Origin: Intrasporangium oryzae NRRL B-24470
GTDB taxonomy: Bacteria; Actinomycetota; Actinomycetes; Actinomycetales; Dermatophilaceae
DNA length: 56,910 bases
NCBI RefSeq assembly: GCF_000576595.1
Contig: NZ_AWSA01000030.1
Coordinates: 1 to 56,910, forward strand
Direction: 5' to 3'
Part shown: piece by piece, positions 54,620 to 56,910 of the stretch
How the letters are laid out: the number at the start of each line of letters is the position of its first letter
How positions within the stretch are numbered: the stretch's first letter is position 1
Notes under the pieces: model-generated
The model's database searches: none
The model's input: only the letters and a program-made list of their open reading frames with translations
What the model was told of the DNA's origin: nothing
Position numbers and translations under genes: made by a program

Positions 54620-56910
54620 CCCGCCGACCGCCGCCCGTCTCGACCCACCGGCTCCAGCTCGAGCCGGGGTTCACGCTCGACGACGCGGTGGCGCAGGTGG
54701 ACCACCTCGCGTCGCTCGGGGTCTCGCACCTCTACCTCTCGCCGGTCCTCCAGGCGTCGGAGGGGTCGAGGCACGGCTACGACGTGGTCGACCACACGCG
54801 CGTCGCCTCCGGTCTCGGGGGCGATGCCGCCTTCGACCGCCTCGCCGACGCCGCTCGCGCGGCGGGTCTCGGACTCGTCGTCGACGTCGTGCCCAACCAC
54901 ATGACAATCCCGACCCCGCTGTGCCTCAACGCCCCGCTCTGGCACGTCCTTCGCGACGGGACCGAGTCGCCGTATGCCGTGTGGTTCGACGTCGACTGGG
55001 ACGCGCAGGGCGGCCGCATCCTCCTGCCGGTCCTCGGCGGCCCCGTCGAGGAGGTGCTGGTCGCCGGCGAAATCACGCTCGACCGTGAGGGCGACGAGGA
55101 CATCGTCCGCTACTACGACCAGGCCTTCCCGGTGGCGTCCGGGACCGCGGGTATGCCGCTCGGCGAGCTCCTCGAGGCCCAGCACTACCGCCTCGCGTCG
55201 TGGCGGTCGGGCGACACCGACCTCAACTACCGGCGGTTCTTCGACGTGACATCCCTCATCGCCGTGCGCGTCGAGGTGCCCGAGGTCTTCGACGCGACCC
55301 ACGCGCGCCTCGTGCGGATGGTCAGGTCGGGCCAGGTCGACGGGCTGCGCATCGACCACCCCGACGGGCTGGCCGACCCGGAAGGCTACCTCGAGCGTCT
55401 CGCGGAGGCGACGGACGACGCCTGGGTCGTCGTCGAGAAGATCCTCGAAGGCGACGAGCAGCTGCCCCGCCGGTGGCGCACGGCCGGGACGACGGGCTAC
55501 GACGCGCTCCTGCGGGTGGGCGGAGTCTTCGTCGACCCGGACGGGGCAGAGCCGTTGACCGCGCTCGCCGATGAGGTGGTCGGCGAGCACCAGGACCTCG
55601 GCGCGCTGGTCGCCGATGCGAAGCGCTACGTCGTCGAGCACGTTCTCGTGGCCGAGGTGGAACGGCTGATGCGGGTCCTCGTGCAGGCCCTGCCCGACGT
55701 CGACCCGGGAGCCGCGCGTCGGGTCATCGAGGCCCTCCTCGTCGGTATGGACCGCTACCGGATCTACGTCCGGCCCGGGCGCGAGCGGTCCGGGCTCGAG
55801 GCGGTCGCACTCGAGGAGGCCGCGCTCCGAGGCGCGGGTGACCACCACGCCTCGCTCGACCGTGACGTGCTCGCACGCCTCGTCGACCTGGCCCTGGGCG
55901 AGGGGCCGGTGGCCGACGCGAGCGCCCGCGACGAGTTCGTCGTCCGTTTCCAGCAGACGTGCGGTCCCGTTATGGCCAAGGCGATCGAGGACACCGCCTA
56001 CTACCGCTACGTCCGCCTCACCGGACTCAACGAGGTGGGTGGCGAGCCGGCCCACCCCGCCTTTGCCCCCGCAGACTTCCACTCGTTCGCCCAGAGCCAG
56101 CTCGGCGAGTGGCCGACGACGATGACCACGCTCTCGACCCATGACACGAAACGGTCGGAGGACGTGCGGGCGCGCCTCTTCGTCCTGGCCGAGCGCCCGC
56201 AAGCCTGGGCCCACTGGGTCCGTGAGGCGCGCCGGCTCGCGGACCCGATCCGGTCGGACGCGCTGGACGCGCTGACCGAGTACTTCCTGTGGCAGACCGT
56301 CGTCGGCGCGTGGCCGATCACCGAGGACCGACTCCAGGCCTATGCGCTCAAGGCGATCCGTGAGTCGAAGCTGCACACGCGGTGGACGTCGCCTGCCGAG
56401 GCCTACGAGGCCGCGGTCTCGCGCTTCGTCACGGGTGTCGTGACGACTCCCGACGTCGTCGCGCACGTCGAGGCGTGGGCGGCCGCGACCGCGGTCGAGA
56501 CGCGCGCCAACACGCTCGGGCAGAAGCTCGTCCAGCTGACGATGCCCGGAGTGCCTGACGTCTACCAGGGGACCGACCTCGTCGACCTCTCGCTCGTCGA
56601 CCCCGACAACCGCCGGCTCGTCGACTACGCCGAGCGTGGCCGCAGGCTCGCGCGGCTCGACGGGGGAGAGGCTCCTGCCGACCTCAGCGACGAGAAGCTC
56701 CTCGTCACGGCCACAGCCCTGCGCCTGCGGCGGGCGCTGCCGGGCGCCTTCGTCGGTCCGGAGGCGACCTACGACCCGCTCACGGGCGACACCGAGCACC
56801 TCGTGGCCTTCGCGCGCGGGGACGCGTCGGGCCCCCGGGCGGTCACCCTCGCCACGCGACTGGCCGGCCGGCTGGCGGACCAGGGCGGCTGGGGGCGCGC
56901 CACCGTCGCG
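54616..56910 (+). CDS. treY: Maltooligosyl trehalose synthase (3' end outside window)
   Basis: 765 codons are visible with no stop. TreY converts the reducing-end alpha-1,4 bond of maltooligosaccharides to alpha,alpha-1,1, which TreZ then cleaves to trehalose. Motifs: STHRLQLEPGFTLDDAV, LYLSPVLQASEGSRHGYDVVDHT, LVVDVVPNHM, RRFFDVTSLIAVRVE, GLRIDHPDGLADP (nucleophile Asp), VVVEKILEGDEQLP (acid Glu), TTMTTLSTHDTKRSEDVRARL and MPGVPDVYQGTDL. GTG 54616 overlaps the glgX stop. treZ would be expected next. Confidence 0.95.

Overview
The window is very GC-rich DNA (about 70% by eye) that reads as a chromosomal segment of an actinobacterium. It has dense, short-spaced genes, GTG starts, GTGA/ATGA start-stop overlaps, twin-arginine export, many leaderless promoters, an F420-type oxidoreductase, DUF3039/DUF2510-RDD/DUF2017/DUF3618 proteins, and the block pncB-clpS-DUF2017-(Rv1339-like)-rph-rdgB known from Mycobacterium. 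Micrococcales, perhaps Intrasporangiaceae, is my best guess; this is inference from gene style, not a database result.

Layout. 1-10757 (+): DEAD-box RNA helicase (cut at the left edge), YqgE/AlgH, glutamate-racemase-like protein, DUF3039, secreted M43 metalloprotease, SF2 helicase, a rhomboid-like/DUF2156 fusion and a Tat-exported 5'-nucleotidase. 10841-13347: AraC regulator followed by a gutted VOC gene, then a GH13 glycosidase translationally coupled to an AsnC regulator on the minus strand. 13456-21276: tyrosine/homogentisate degradation (hppD; fahA plus an uncharacterised 280-residue protein; hmgA with an IclR regulator), interrupted by a CPA2-type antiporter and an RDD protein. 21399-23435: pncA/pncB for NAD salvage. 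23476-28831: clpS, DUF2017, MBL-fold protein, rph, rdgB and a membrane-anchored molybdopterin oxidoreductase. 28904-30690: RidA, tRNA-Leu, Bcp peroxiredoxin, DUF3618, GroES-like.

30681-32857 is a small decaying accessory island lying against the 3' end of tRNA-Lys. It holds a frameshifted tyrosine recombinase remnant, an intact leucine-rich-repeat-like gene and two broken small ORFs. After it come a membrane protein, a DinB-like protein, tRNA-His, orn, a PrsW-like protease, tRNA-Arg, two coupled dynamin-like GTPases, an Ssb paralogue, ettA, a CorA-family protein, a divergent MocR/YczE pair, an LLM oxidoreductase, a 2H phosphoesterase, a TetR/acyl-CoA dehydrogenase/SDR lipid module, a baeRF-like protein, and glgX-treY for making trehalose from glycogen (treY is cut by the right edge).

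The most unusual signals are DNA-level. The octamer GTATGCCG/CGGCATAC occurs about 35 times in 57 kb, roughly 18-fold above a composition-based estimate, in both orientations and in all three codon frames. A 16-mer that contains it recurs exactly five times, four of them between genes. There is also a 29-bp perfect inverted repeat, a 10-bp-periodic tandem array before the AraC gene, several operator-like palindromes in divergent promoters, and a VOC gene reduced to its first 11 and last 12 codons.
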